Program-made: the position numbers and the translations under genes | Source of the DNA: Megasphaera sp. AM44-1BH | GTDB lineage: Bacteria > Bacillota > Negativicutes > Veillonellales > Megasphaeraceae | DNA length: 47,002 nucleotides | Assembly: GCF_003467125.1 (NCBI RefSeq) | Contig: NZ_QSFA01000019.1 | Coordinates: 1 to 47,002, forward strand | Direction: 5' to 3' | Notes under the pieces: generated by a model | The model's database searches: none | The model's input: the letters and a program-made list of their open reading frames with translations, nothing else | What the model was told of the DNA's origin: nothing | Shown here: positions 1-7,841 of the stretch, piece by piece | How positions within the stretch are numbered: position 1 is the stretch's first letter | Layout of the letters: the number at the start of each line of letters is the position of its first letter

Positions 1-32
1 GATGACAGTTTTATTTTTTACTGTCTCTCATA

Positions 33-78
33 GGGGGAGCATATCAAAAACTCATTTTGTTACAGCCCCCCCTTTTTG
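33..78 (+). terminator. Possible terminator of the gene upstream of the window
   Basis: A run of five G (about 34-38) can pair with a run of seven C (about 66-72), followed by five T. The loop is long (about 27 bases), so this is a weak call. A second small inverted repeat (GACAGT/ACTGTC) lies at about 4-22. Both precede the pilus operon and no gene is visible before base 225. Confidence 0.35.
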
Positions 79-155
79 ATTAAGTATTAAAATTTGATAA
101 GAATATCATTAAAATACAATGAGATTATGAGAATAAAATTAAAATTACATAAGAT

Positions 156-171
156 GTTGATTAAAATCAAC
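156..171. promoter_or_regulatory. Palindrome upstream of the pilus operon
   Basis: GTTGATT-AA-AATCAAC is a perfect 7+7 dyad lying 60 bases before the first pilus gene in an A/T-rich region with no other gene. It could be an operator. I cannot place a convincing -35/-10 pair here, so function is inference. Confidence 0.25.
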
Positions 172-230
172 ACACGGGACCATTTGCATGCTATGCTGGG
201 AACAGACCAGAAAGAAAGGAGAAAATGACG

Positions 231-1316
231 ATGTCTGAATGGAGTTTCCAGAAGGGAATGTCTGTACAGCCTTTTGTCCATTCACTGCTGGCACAGGCTG
301 CGGAGATGGGCGCCAGTGACATACATATTGAACCACTGGACAGGAATGTGCGCGTCCGTTTTCGTATTGATGGCATACTACAGACAATCGGTCATATGGA
401 AACAACGTTCTTGTCCCCTGTTTCAGCACGCATCAAAGTCATGAGTCATATGGATATTGCCAATACGCGGCTGCCCATGGATGGGCGGTGTGTCTGGAAA
501 GGGAAAAATCATATGCTGGATGTACGGGTCAGTACGATGCCGACTGTACGGGGAGAAAAAATCGTCCTCCGCCTGTTTGCAGACCATCAGCCGTTCCATC
601 TGGACGAACTGATTCCCTATGAGCCGTCCAGGCAGCTTCTGCGGCGTATCGTCCGGGGAAGCCAGGGATTATTTCTTATTTGCGGCCCCACAGGCAGTGG
701 TAAGACGACTACGTTGTATGCGCTCCTGCGGGAACTGGATAGTCCCGAAATCAGTATTGCCACATTGGAAGATCCTGTAGAACTCCGGGTCAATGGATTT
801 TGTCAGAGCCAGATTCATGAAAAAGGAGGACTGGCTTTTCAAAACGGGCTGCGTGCGTTACTCCGTCAGGATCCGGATATATTAGTCATCGGCGAAATAC
901 GGGATGCACAGACGGCCGGTATTGCCCTGCAGGCGGCGCTCACGGGACACCGTGTCTTCAGTACCCTTCATACCGCACGGGCCGTCGATGTACCGCTGCG
1001 TCTGCTGGATATGGGACTAGAACCGTTTCTGGTAGCCGAAGCCTTATCAGGCATGGCTTCCCAGCGTCTGGCAAGATATCGCACGGAAGACGGCTATCGC
1101 GGGCGGTTCTGTCTTTGTGAGGTCGTTCGTTCCGGTCCTTCTATGAGACAGGCTGTACAGAAAAGGGAGGAACGAAAAAAACTGTTAGAAGCAGCATCAA
1201 AGGATAAGGCGGTTTTCATGAATGAATGTATCCGCCATGCCCTCCGGGAACAGTTGACAGACGAAAAGGAAATCCACCGTATTTACGAAGAGGAGGGAGA
1301 CGATGTCGATTGCTGA
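231..1316 (+). CDS. Type IV pilus / type II secretion assembly ATPase (PilB/GspE/ComGA-like)
   Basis: A hexameric ATPase that powers pilin polymerisation at the inner face of the membrane. Visible are the Asp-rich box ASDIHIEP (about residue 28), Walker A GPTGSGKTT (about 151) and Walker B ILVIGEIRD (about 220). At about 361 residues it is much shorter than PilB (about 560). It lacks the N-terminal MshEN-type domain and the tetracysteine zinc loop, so it resembles ComGA in size. AAGGAG at 216-221 sits 9 bases before ATG 231 and only 3 before ATG 225, so 231 is preferred. It is the first gene of a 12-gene operon and overlaps the next gene by 14 bases. Confidence 0.88.
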   Translation: MSEWSFQKGMSVQPFVHSLLAQAAEMGASDIHIEPLDRNVRVRFRIDGILQTIGHMETTFLSPVSARIKVMSHMDIANTRLPMDGRCVWKGKNHMLDVRVSTMPTVRGEKIVLRLFADHQPFHLDELIPYEPSRQLLRRIVRGSQGLFLICGPTGSGKTTTLYALLRELDSPEISIATLEDPVELRVNGFCQSQIHEKGGLAFQNGLRALLRQDPDILVIGEIRDAQTAGIALQAALTGHRVFSTLHTARAVDVPLRLLDMGLEPFLVAEALSGMASQRLARYRTEDGYRGRFCLCEVVRSGPSMRQAVQKREERKKLLEAASKDKAVFMNECIRHALREQLTDEKEIHRIYEEEGDDVDC

Positions 1317-2253
1317 TGTCATTGCGTTTGCCGTAATAAAACAGGCAACGGATATACACGTGCAGGAGGGATGCCCGGTGATGCTGCGCATAGGGATGGA
1401 ACTGATTCCCTGTAAGAACTGGTTTGTTACAAAAGAGGAAATCCGATACTGGCTGCTGGCCCAGGGCTGGAGCGATGGAGAAGATGAATCTTTGTCTGCG
1501 CGATGGGATGAAACGATCCGGCTCCGCGTACAACTTTGTCAGGCATATGGCGGGTTTTATGCCGACATCCGCATTTTATATCCTCTGTCATCGCTGCCAG
1601 CGGATGAGGATGAGCCGTTACTGCAGCGGCTGGCGTGTTGTCCTGATGGCCTGATTTTAATCTGTGGACCGACAGGATGCGGGAAAACCACGGCATTGTG
1701 GCGGATGATCCAATATCTGAATGACCATAAAAAATATCATATCATTACGCTGGAAGATCCTATAGAAATCGTACTCGGCGAAGGACATTCTCTCATTACC
1801 CAGCGGGAACTGCATTGTCATTTTACCAGTTTTTCCCAGGCTGTCTGTCAGGCGCTGCGGCAGGATCCGGATGTAATCCTTATTGGGGAGATGCGTGACC
1901 AGGAGACCATGGACGCCGCACTGACTGCGGCTGAGACTGGCCATCTCGTCTTTTCTACACTGCATACCCGGTCTGCCGCTCAGGCGATAACCCGTTTTGT
2001 CGGAGCATATCCGGGAAGCCGGCAGGAGGAAATCCGGTACCGGCTGTCACAGGTTTTGCAGGCCGTATTAGCCCAGCAGAAAGTATGCTCCCGGCAGAAG
2101 ACCCGTATTGTCAGAGAGGTTTTATTGCAGACACCTGCCGTATCCCAGCTGATCCGCACTGGAAGGGAGCATCAGCTGCCATCGCTCATGCAAATGGGAG
2201 CAGCTCTGGGGATGCGCACAATGGAACAGGCCAGACAGGGTGGAGCAGGATGA
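1303..2253 (+). CDS. pilT: PilT-like pilus retraction ATPase
   Basis: A second secretion/pilus ATPase of 316 residues. It has an Asp box ATDIHVQEG near the N-terminus, Walker A GPTGCGKTT (about residue 122), Walker B VILIGEMRD (about 190) and the His-box region GHLVFSTLHT. Length and motifs fit PilT (about 345), which drives filament disassembly and retraction. It starts inside the end of the PilB-like gene and its TGA overlaps the ATG of the platform-protein gene, indicating translational coupling. The sequence after the His box is somewhat diverged from classical PilT (no clear AIRNLIRE motif), so it could instead be a second assembly ATPase. Confidence 0.78.
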   Translation: MSIADVIAFAVIKQATDIHVQEGCPVMLRIGMELIPCKNWFVTKEEIRYWLLAQGWSDGEDESLSARWDETIRLRVQLCQAYGGFYADIRILYPLSSLPADEDEPLLQRLACCPDGLILICGPTGCGKTTALWRMIQYLNDHKKYHIITLEDPIEIVLGEGHSLITQRELHCHFTSFSQAVCQALRQDPDVILIGEMRDQETMDAALTAAETGHLVFSTLHTRSAAQAITRFVGAYPGSRQEEIRYRLSQVLQAVLAQQKVCSRQKTRIVREVLLQTPAVSQLIRTGREHQLPSLMQMGAALGMRTMEQARQGGAG

Positions 2254-3458
2254 AACAGATACATTATAAGGTGACGGCCAGACATTCTTCGGGCAGTGTT
2301 GTGACACGGCATTTGCATGCTCCCTCAAGAACTGCAGTATATAAAATGATGGAAGCGGGAAAGTGGCAGGTTCTGCGCATTGAAGAACTGCCGCAGCGGA
2401 CATTACCGCTGCCAGAGCGCCGGCACAAAATGAAACCACAGGAACTGGGAAGCTTTTTTAAAGAACTGGCAGAAATGACGAAAGCAGGTATTCCTTTTGT
2501 GGACAGCTGGTGCCTGCTGGTCAGACAGTTGCCACAAAGCCGTAAAAAAGACGTGCTCATGCAGATAGGCGATGAGATGGAAAATGGATCCAGTCCTTCG
2601 GTTGCAATGGAGACATCACAGATTTTTCCCGGGATGGCCTGTTGTTTATTGCGGGCTGGCGAGCATTCGGGAAATCTGGAATCCGTATTATCCATTCTTG
2701 GGACCTATTATCAGGAAGAAAACCGGCAGAAGCAGCAGTTGATACAGGCGATGATTTACCCTGCATTTCTTCTCGCAGGTACGGGTCTGCTGCTCATAGG
2801 AGCCGTTTTTTATATCCTGCCTGTCTTTGCATCCATGTTCACTGCGATGAATGTGCCATTGCCATTTTTGACAAGAGGTCTTCTCTGGTTTCAGGCAATC
2901 TGCTGCCGTTACGGTGTCGTGTTATTGGGAGTTTCAGGGTTACTGGTGGCCCTCGTAGTATATGGATACAGGCGACCGCATATTCGTTTGTCCATTACGT
3001 CATATATGATGCGGATTCCCCCCTATAAACGAATGTATTTGTCATGGTGCTGGCAGCGTTTCAGCCGGGTCATGGCTATGCAGCTTGCCAGTGGTATTCC
3101 TGTTCTTTCGGCAATACGGGATGCGGCAGCTGTTACGCCGGGCATCTGGTTTCAGAAGCGGATGGAATATTGCAGCAACTGGGTGCGGTCCGGTCATTCG
3201 TTTCTGGAAGCTGTACAGAGGGAAGACATCACGACTCCTTTTTTGGAGGCTATGATTCTTGTGGGAGAGAATACGGGTAATTACGATACAGCCTTTTTGA
3301 GAATTGCTGCTTATTATGACTGGCAGATTGCCCGCTGGTCCCAGCGTATATGCCGCCTTTTAGAGCCGCTGACACTGGCTTTTATGGGACTGATTATAGG
3401 TTTGGTAGTCCTGGCTTTACTGCTGCCGCTTCTGGATGCGGCGGCTGCTATTGTATAA
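2250..3458 (+). CDS. pilC: Inner-membrane platform protein (PilC/GspF family)
   Basis: A polytopic membrane protein that anchors the ATPases and transfers pilins into the growing fiber. It has two GspF-type cytoplasmic domains. The first begins around KMKPQELGSFFKELAEMTKAG; the second starts near YLSWCWQRFSRVMAMQLASG, and each is followed by hydrophobic helices. 402 residues is the usual family length. An in-frame reading extends back to 2085, but the start at 2250 gives an ATGA overlap with the previous gene and removes a nonsense-like N-terminus made of that gene's sequence read in another frame. Confidence 0.88.
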   Translation: MKQIHYKVTARHSSGSVVTRHLHAPSRTAVYKMMEAGKWQVLRIEELPQRTLPLPERRHKMKPQELGSFFKELAEMTKAGIPFVDSWCLLVRQLPQSRKKDVLMQIGDEMENGSSPSVAMETSQIFPGMACCLLRAGEHSGNLESVLSILGTYYQEENRQKQQLIQAMIYPAFLLAGTGLLLIGAVFYILPVFASMFTAMNVPLPFLTRGLLWFQAICCRYGVVLLGVSGLLVALVVYGYRRPHIRLSITSYMMRIPPYKRMYLSWCWQRFSRVMAMQLASGIPVLSAIRDAAAVTPGIWFQKRMEYCSNWVRSGHSFLEAVQREDITTPFLEAMILVGENTGNYDTAFLRIAAYYDWQIARWSQRICRLLEPLTLAFMGLIIGLVVLALLLPLLDAAAAIV

Positions 3459-3481
3459 CATATGGAGAGGAGTGTTTGAAT

Positions 3482-3865
3482 ATGTACTCGATGGTAAAAA
3501 AATGGTGTCATCCCGTCCGGAATGGGTTCTCCCTTCTGGAAATGCTGATTGTCGTTTCTATTATACTGGTTATAGCGACGATTGCCGTTCCCAAATTCAG
3601 TTCTGCTGGTGATAAAGCCAATAAGGCGAAAATACAGGCCGACCTCAGGACAATCAGTAACGCTGCTGCCGTGTATCAGTTTGATACCGGTGCGTATCCT
3701 GATACAGTCGAAACGCTGGCAGAAAAAGAGTATCTTGAATTTGTACCGAAACCGCCTGCCGGGGCTGAGCAGTACAGCATTGCCGATGGGGTAGTACAGG
3801 TTACACTCAATGGGATTACCTATACGTCAAAAAATCCCGAAGGGAATACAAAAAATGAGCCATAA
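3482..3865 (+). CDS. Major pilin / GspG-like prepilin
   Basis: A 127-residue prepilin. It has a short positively charged leader and the prepilin peptidase site NG|FSLLEMLIVV (cleavage after G15, Glu at +5), then the hydrophobic N-terminal helix. Globular part: YQFDTGAYPDTVETL, as in GspG/PilA pseudopilins. Being first of the pilin genes and having the most canonical site, it is the likely major subunit. ATG 3482 has AGAGGAG nine bases upstream; longer in-frame readings begin inside pilC and lack the leader. Confidence 0.9.
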   Translation: MYSMVKKWCHPVRNGFSLLEMLIVVSIILVIATIAVPKFSSAGDKANKAKIQADLRTISNAAAVYQFDTGAYPDTVETLAEKEYLEFVPKPPAGAEQYSIADGVVQVTLNGITYTSKNPEGNTKNEP

Positions 3866-3891
3866 AGGAATACGTTTGAGAAAGGAATTGG

Positions 3892-4374
3892 GTGATACGG
3901 ATGGCAGACAGCCTTGAGCTGTGTTCTTTTCCCGTACTTTGCTGGTTGGGTATAGTGATCGTATGCTCGTCGGTTATCATATATACGGATATCCGTTACT
4001 ACTGGATTCCCGACGGACTGGTCCTGCTCCTGCTTTCGGTAAATGGAGCTGCCTGCCTGCTCCGGCTGGTACAGCCAGACTGGATTCTCAGTCTGGCCTG
4101 TCTGGCCGGATTGTCCCTGGCCGCTTTCTTTATGCCCGGGAGTATTGGCTGGGGAGATGTGAAATTAATAGGTGCCCTTTCTCTGGGCAGTTCAGGCATG
4201 ATGTTGTACAGTACTCTTTGCGTTGCCTTTTGTTCTGCTTTGGCATGTGCTGTCATATATTGGCTTATATGTCATAAAAAGATCATACCTTTTGCCCCGT
4301 TTTTAATAAGCGGGTGGTGGATTTCCTTTTTTTTTGCAGGAGAATGGATTACATGGACCGGATTACTGATATAA
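3892..4374 (+). CDS. Short prepilin peptidase (A24 family)
   Basis: The membrane aspartyl protease that removes prepilin leaders. The two catalytic Asp motifs are visible: D-I-R near DIRYYWIPD (about residue 33-41) and the GWGDVKL (GxGD) motif. Several hydrophobic helices surround them. At about 160 residues it lacks the N-terminal methyltransferase domain with its zinc cysteines found in full PilD (about 280), so it may cleave but not N-methylate pilins. The likely start is GTG at 3892 (AAAGGA five bases before). ATG 3901 is the alternative, 14 bases from that site. Confidence 0.85.
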   Translation: MIRMADSLELCSFPVLCWLGIVIVCSSVIIYTDIRYYWIPDGLVLLLLSVNGAACLLRLVQPDWILSLACLAGLSLAAFFMPGSIGWGDVKLIGALSLGSSGMMLYSTLCVAFCSALACAVIYWLICHKKIIPFAPFLISGWWISFFFAGEWITWTGLLI

Positions 4375-4805
4375 AAAGAAACAAAGGATTTTTGCTGCTT
4401 GAATTATGTCTGGCTGTATCCATATTACTAACCCTTGTCGGCTTGACTGTCATTCCTCCCGGATCCCCTGCAGAAAAAATGCACCTCGAGGCGCTTACTA
4501 GAGAAATGGCATGGGACCTGGCTGCAGTCCGCCAGCATGCTGTTGGTAATAATGGCAGCGGGCCAATCTGGAAGCTTTCGGTCCGTCAGCAGGAATATGT
4601 CGTTCTGGCGGGTACACGGATTATAAAGCGCCGAAGCTATGAAAAAGATGTGAAACTATGCAGTACGGCATACAGAAAAGATTTTTATTTTGATGAACAG
4701 GGCCGGCCTAAAGGAAATCAGATGAAAATTGTATTGCAAGGGAGATGCGGCCATGAAAAGAAAATTGTTATTGCCGCCCAGACCGGGCGCATCCGGATGG
4801 TATAA
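4353..4805 (+). CDS. Minor pseudopilin (GspH-like)
   Basis: About 150 residues with a prepilin peptidase site KRNKG|FLLLELCLAVS (Glu +5) followed by a hydrophobic helix and a globular domain ending in AAQTGRIRMV. This is the GspH/FimT pattern. AGGAG at 4338-4342 is ten bases from ATG 4353 and one base from ATG 4344, hence the chosen start. It overlaps the end of the peptidase gene by 22 bases. Minor pseudopilins prime fiber assembly at the tip. Confidence 0.75.
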   Translation: MDRITDIKRNKGFLLLELCLAVSILLTLVGLTVIPPGSPAEKMHLEALTREMAWDLAAVRQHAVGNNGSGPIWKLSVRQQEYVVLAGTRIIKRRSYEKDVKLCSTAYRKDFYFDEQGRPKGNQMKIVLQGRCGHEKKIVIAAQTGRIRMV

Positions 4806-5142
4806 CTGTGGATTCCTGCTGCTCGATGGCATGGCTGCCGTTGGTGTTGTTTTGGCTTTCATACTGCCGTCTGTCTTTATGATGCAGGAGACCGTGCGCA
4901 TATATTCCCGGGCAAATACATGGCAGCAGGCAGCCAGTATAGCCAGGAATGAAATGGAATATCAGAGAATGAAAAAAGATGGAACAGAAGATACGATACG
5001 CTGGGTACAGGGAAAGCCATATTACGTGCATAGTGAGAAATCCATATGGGATTCTGAATGTGTGCGATATGATGTGGAGGTGCTGGATGATGGAGGAAAA
5101 AAGATTCACTGTACGCGTCTTGGATGGGAAAACGAGCCGTAA
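4753..5142 (+). CDS. Minor pseudopilin (GspI-like) with Asp at +5
   Basis: 129 residues. The prepilin site is CG|FLLLDGMAAVGVV: the usual Glu at +5 of the mature pilin is replaced by Asp. The leader is long (about 27 residues, MKRKLLLPPRPGAS...). Size and the position after the GspH-like gene suggest GspI. AAGGGAG eight bases before ATG 4753 supports the start. It overlaps the upstream gene by 53 bases in another frame, as its downstream neighbour does with it. Confidence 0.7.
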   Translation: MKRKLLLPPRPGASGWYNCGFLLLDGMAAVGVVLAFILPSVFMMQETVRIYSRANTWQQAASIARNEMEYQRMKKDGTEDTIRWVQGKPYYVHSEKSIWDSECVRYDVEVLDDGGKKIHCTRLGWENEP

Positions 5143-5635
5143 GCAAAATGGATTTATATTGCTGGAGATGGTATTGGCGTCTTCTCTGACGGCACTGATT
5201 TTACTGGCAGTACTGCCTGCGGCCGTACAGGCAGTGCGCATGTTTGAATATGGCTGTTCCTGGCAGGAAACGGCCTTACAGGGAATACATCTGGAAGATA
5301 CACTGACTGTATCTCTTTCCACGGCTTCTTCTCTGCGTGTGACCGATTCGTCGGTACGATTCCTTACGGACCAGAAGCTGCGCAGCGGTTTCCTGATACG
5401 GCAGGGTATCGTATATAAATGCCTTGATGACGGGACGGTACAGCCTGTGACTGGAACAGAAGAAACAGGACGAAATAAAATTACCGTAAAGCCCCTGGAG
5501 CCGGGATGCCCTGTTTTTTCACAAGAAGGTGAATGTGTCCGCATAGCGATGAATCTGATACATGAAGCAGGTTGTATCTGGCGGTGTGAATTGTGGATAC
5601 GTCCTGGAAACGGGATAGCCTATGAAGCGTCGTAA
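5087..5635 (+). CDS. Minor pseudopilin (GspJ/PilW-like)
   Basis: 182 residues with site QNG|FILLEMVLASSLTAL (Glu +5), a hydrophobic helix, then a soluble domain with a RIAMNL...CELWIRPG strand region. The largest of the minor pilins here, which fits GspJ/PilW. GGAGG at 5076-5080 precedes tandem ATGs at 5087 and 5090; either could be used. The start lies 56 bases inside the previous gene. Confidence 0.7.
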   Translation: MMEEKRFTVRVLDGKTSRKQNGFILLEMVLASSLTALILLAVLPAAVQAVRMFEYGCSWQETALQGIHLEDTLTVSLSTASSLRVTDSSVRFLTDQKLRSGFLIRQGIVYKCLDDGTVQPVTGTEETGRNKITVKPLEPGCPVFSQEGECVRIAMNLIHEAGCIWRCELWIRPGNGIAYEAS

Positions 5636-6065
5636 TGGTTTTATTATGCTTTTTACACTGTGGACAGGGATGATCATCTTTGGCTTTTCTATGGCTGCAG
5701 CCGCGTTAGCCCATCAATACGAAAAACAGATAGAAATGTATAGCTATGCTGTTGAGGCGTCTTATCTGGCAGAAAGTGCGTTGATTATGGGACAGCGGCA
5801 ATGCGGGATAGAAAAGGATCCGGAACTTCCGGAGAAATGGGAACAAAATCTTTCAAAACTGGCTGAAACATCAGGCCCGGACAGAAATGTCAAAGTAGTA
5901 CGCGTATTGTATCAGACTGGACCAGAATGTGTATCGGGAACACTGCGGGGAATAGCCCGTGTCGGACCCGATGCCGTACAACAGACACGGGCGCTTTCTT
6001 TTGATGCGGTCTATGATCATCCGGGTCAGAAATGGGTGTTTACATTTCATGACTACAAAATATAA
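5622..6065 (+). CDS. GspK/PilX-like minor pseudopilin
   Basis: 147 residues. Short leader MKRRNG| then FIMLFTLWTGMIIFGFSMA; no Glu at +5, as is typical of GspK. The helix ends in ALAHQYEKQIEMYSYAVEAS with YLAESALIMG, a PilX/GspK feature. Much shorter than GspK (about 320), so it lacks the large inserted domain and is closer to PilX. In other systems GspK caps the pseudopilus tip in a complex with GspI and GspJ. It overlaps the upstream gene by 14 bases. Confidence 0.65.
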   Translation: MKRRNGFIMLFTLWTGMIIFGFSMAAAALAHQYEKQIEMYSYAVEASYLAESALIMGQRQCGIEKDPELPEKWEQNLSKLAETSGPDRNVKVVRVLYQTGPECVSGTLRGIARVGPDAVQQTRALSFDAVYDHPGQKWVFTFHDYKI

Positions 6066-6078
6066 GAGGTGCTGTAAG

Positions 6079-6840
6079 ATGAAAAAGTGGGCACAAAAGG
6101 ATGTGGTTCTCTGGCTTTCTCCTCACGCAATTCATATCATCAAAAAAGAATATGACTGGCTGCATCGGTGCCGGATTGTCCTGGGAGATACGTATGCGGA
6201 AATTCATAATGCACGGTGGATGGAAGAAAAAGATACGATTCAGGCTGTTCTGCAACATGTCCTGGAGATATATGATCTTTGTGGCTGGTCCCTGTCTCTG
6301 GTATTAAGCGGTCCTCTTGTTTTATGGCAGCTTTGTGAACTGCCGGCAGAAAGCGATGCCGAAGGAAGAGAGGCTGTTGTCTGGTCAGAACCATTGGCTG
6401 GGAAAGAAACGGAATATATCTTTGATATCTGCCGCATACATAAAAGTGATGGGCAGGATATGCATCCGTGGATCCTGGGGGCCTATCCCCGGTTTGCCAT
6501 CGAAACCGTTTGTAAGGCTGCAAATGATGCGGGACTGCGTGTCAGAAATATATTGCTGCTTCCGGGCGTCATCAATAATCAATATGCTGGTACAGACGGT
6601 ACGTTTTTTCTGCAGGAACATAAAGATTTGCATGTTATGGAAATAAAAGAAGGCGTTGTCATATCATATGCATTTCAACAAGGTGCCATAAGCCAGGTGG
6701 ATAGTACGGAGTGGTTTCGTATGAATGTGAAAGAAATCGCTACGCAAAACCTGTGTCAGCCTGTATGGCAGAAAAAAACAGAACAGTTCCAGCACAAATG
6801 GCACATCCAGGGGCCACCATCGTTATTGGGAACTATATAG
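6079..6840 (+). CDS. PilM-like pilus assembly protein (diverged)
   Basis: 253 residues, cytoplasmic, no membrane segment. I assign it PilM-like mainly by position directly before PilN and PilO. The N-terminal VVLWLSPHAIHIIKKEYD resembles the first actin-fold strands of PilM/HofM proteins, but clear ATP-binding motifs are not visible and it is shorter than PilM (about 350). ATG 6079 follows AAGAGGT nine bases upstream; the reading extends further upstream but overlaps the previous gene. Confidence 0.5.
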   Translation: MKKWAQKDVVLWLSPHAIHIIKKEYDWLHRCRIVLGDTYAEIHNARWMEEKDTIQAVLQHVLEIYDLCGWSLSLVLSGPLVLWQLCELPAESDAEGREAVVWSEPLAGKETEYIFDICRIHKSDGQDMHPWILGAYPRFAIETVCKAANDAGLRVRNILLLPGVINNQYAGTDGTFFLQEHKDLHVMEIKEGVVISYAFQQGAISQVDSTEWFRMNVKEIATQNLCQPVWQKKTEQFQHKWHIQGPPSLLGTI

Positions 6841-7377
6841 ATGAATATTAAAATCAATTTATTACCAGAGACAGAAAAAGCGCATAATGAAAGCAGGTCT
6901 GTTTTTCTTACCATTTTTCTTTATTTTGCCATCGTTGGTGTCCTGACTGTGTGGATACTGAATTTCCTGTATATATACGAAATCCAGACGATGAAACAAC
7001 GATTTGATCAGACTCTGCTGCCCGTACAGTCGGAGATTCAGGTCCATAATACGAGGATGAAAAAAAGGAAAGAAAGAGTACAGTTACTGCAGGATACAGG
7101 GGGTCCTCACTGGCAGGCGATGCTGGTATGCCTGGCCGATACGAAGCCGGCTGCTATCACGGTGAAACGAATTCTGGCAGAACGGGGCACGCTGAAGATA
7201 GACATATCCAGTCGTCAGCAGTCAGCCGTACGGGAGTGGAAAGAAAAATTACAGAACTCACCATGGTTTTCCAAAGCATATATACGGAAATGGCAGATGA
7301 AGGGAAATGAAAATACGGCAGAACTGCATTTATTGTTATATCATGAAGATACGTCAAAACCTAAAAAAGATGCATAG
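6841..7377 (+). CDS. pilN: PilN-like pilus alignment protein
   Basis: 178 residues. It begins MNIKINLLPE, the PilN motif that docks into PilM. One transmembrane helix follows (about residues 21-42), then a coiled-coil segment and a small ferredoxin-like domain. In Gram-negative systems PilN and PilO form a periplasmic heterodimer linking the inner-membrane platform to the secretin. The gene starts immediately after the PilM-like stop codon. Confidence 0.8.
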   Translation: MNIKINLLPETEKAHNESRSVFLTIFLYFAIVGVLTVWILNFLYIYEIQTMKQRFDQTLLPVQSEIQVHNTRMKKRKERVQLLQDTGGPHWQAMLVCLADTKPAAITVKRILAERGTLKIDISSRQQSAVREWKEKLQNSPWFSKAYIRKWQMKGNENTAELHLLLYHEDTSKPKKDA

Positions 7378-7837
7378 ACAAGACGTGAAGAAGAGATTGG
7401 GCGGACTTTTCGGGGTGATTCTCCTTTTATCCCTATGGTGCAGTTTTACCTTGTACAATACCCGGAATGAATGGCAGAAAGCGATACAGTTGCTGGAACA
7501 AAATAGTGTCATATTGTCTTCTATGCCAAAAATGAAGACAGATTATGATATGCCCTTACTACAGGATGGTATTGCTGCTTCGGAAGAAGCTGCCCGGGAA
7601 AGCCAGATGCATCTGGTATCTATCCAGGAAGAAACCACTACGGTCGGGCAGTACCGGATGGAATTAATGGGTTCCTATCAGAATCTTATCTATTTTTTGA
7701 ACACCATGTCTGTGAATTATCCATCATGCGGGATTCATATAGAGCGCATAGAACCAGAAGAAACAGCGTTATATATCCGGATGATGGTAACGAAAAAAAT
7801 GGGTGCGCAAAAGAAAAACTATGATGCGGAAGTTTGA
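7343..7837 (+). CDS. pilO: PilO-like pilus alignment protein
   Basis: About 164 residues: short cytoplasmic tail, one membrane helix (LGGLFGVILLLSLWCSF), coiled coil, and a PilO-type domain (YRMELMGSYQNLIYFLNTMS). The start is uncertain. Candidates are ATG 7307, ATG 7343 and ATG 7370; none has a well-placed ribosome site, and 7370 would overlap the PilN stop as ATGCATAG. Translation is probably coupled to pilN. The operon ends here, four bases from the convergent LysR gene, without a visible terminator. Confidence 0.7.
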   Translation: MKIRQNLKKMHRQDVKKRLGGLFGVILLLSLWCSFTLYNTRNEWQKAIQLLEQNSVILSSMPKMKTDYDMPLLQDGIAASEEAARESQMHLVSIQEETTTVGQYRMELMGSYQNLIYFLNTMSVNYPSCGIHIERIEPEETALYIRMMVTKKMGAQKKNYDAEV

Positions 7838-7841
7838 TGGA

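Noticed and set aside
4768..5544. Long minus-strand frame of 258 codons opposite the pseudopilin genes
   Set aside because: It lies fully opposite three well-supported overlapping pilin genes, has no ribosome site, and its composition is unlike a protein.
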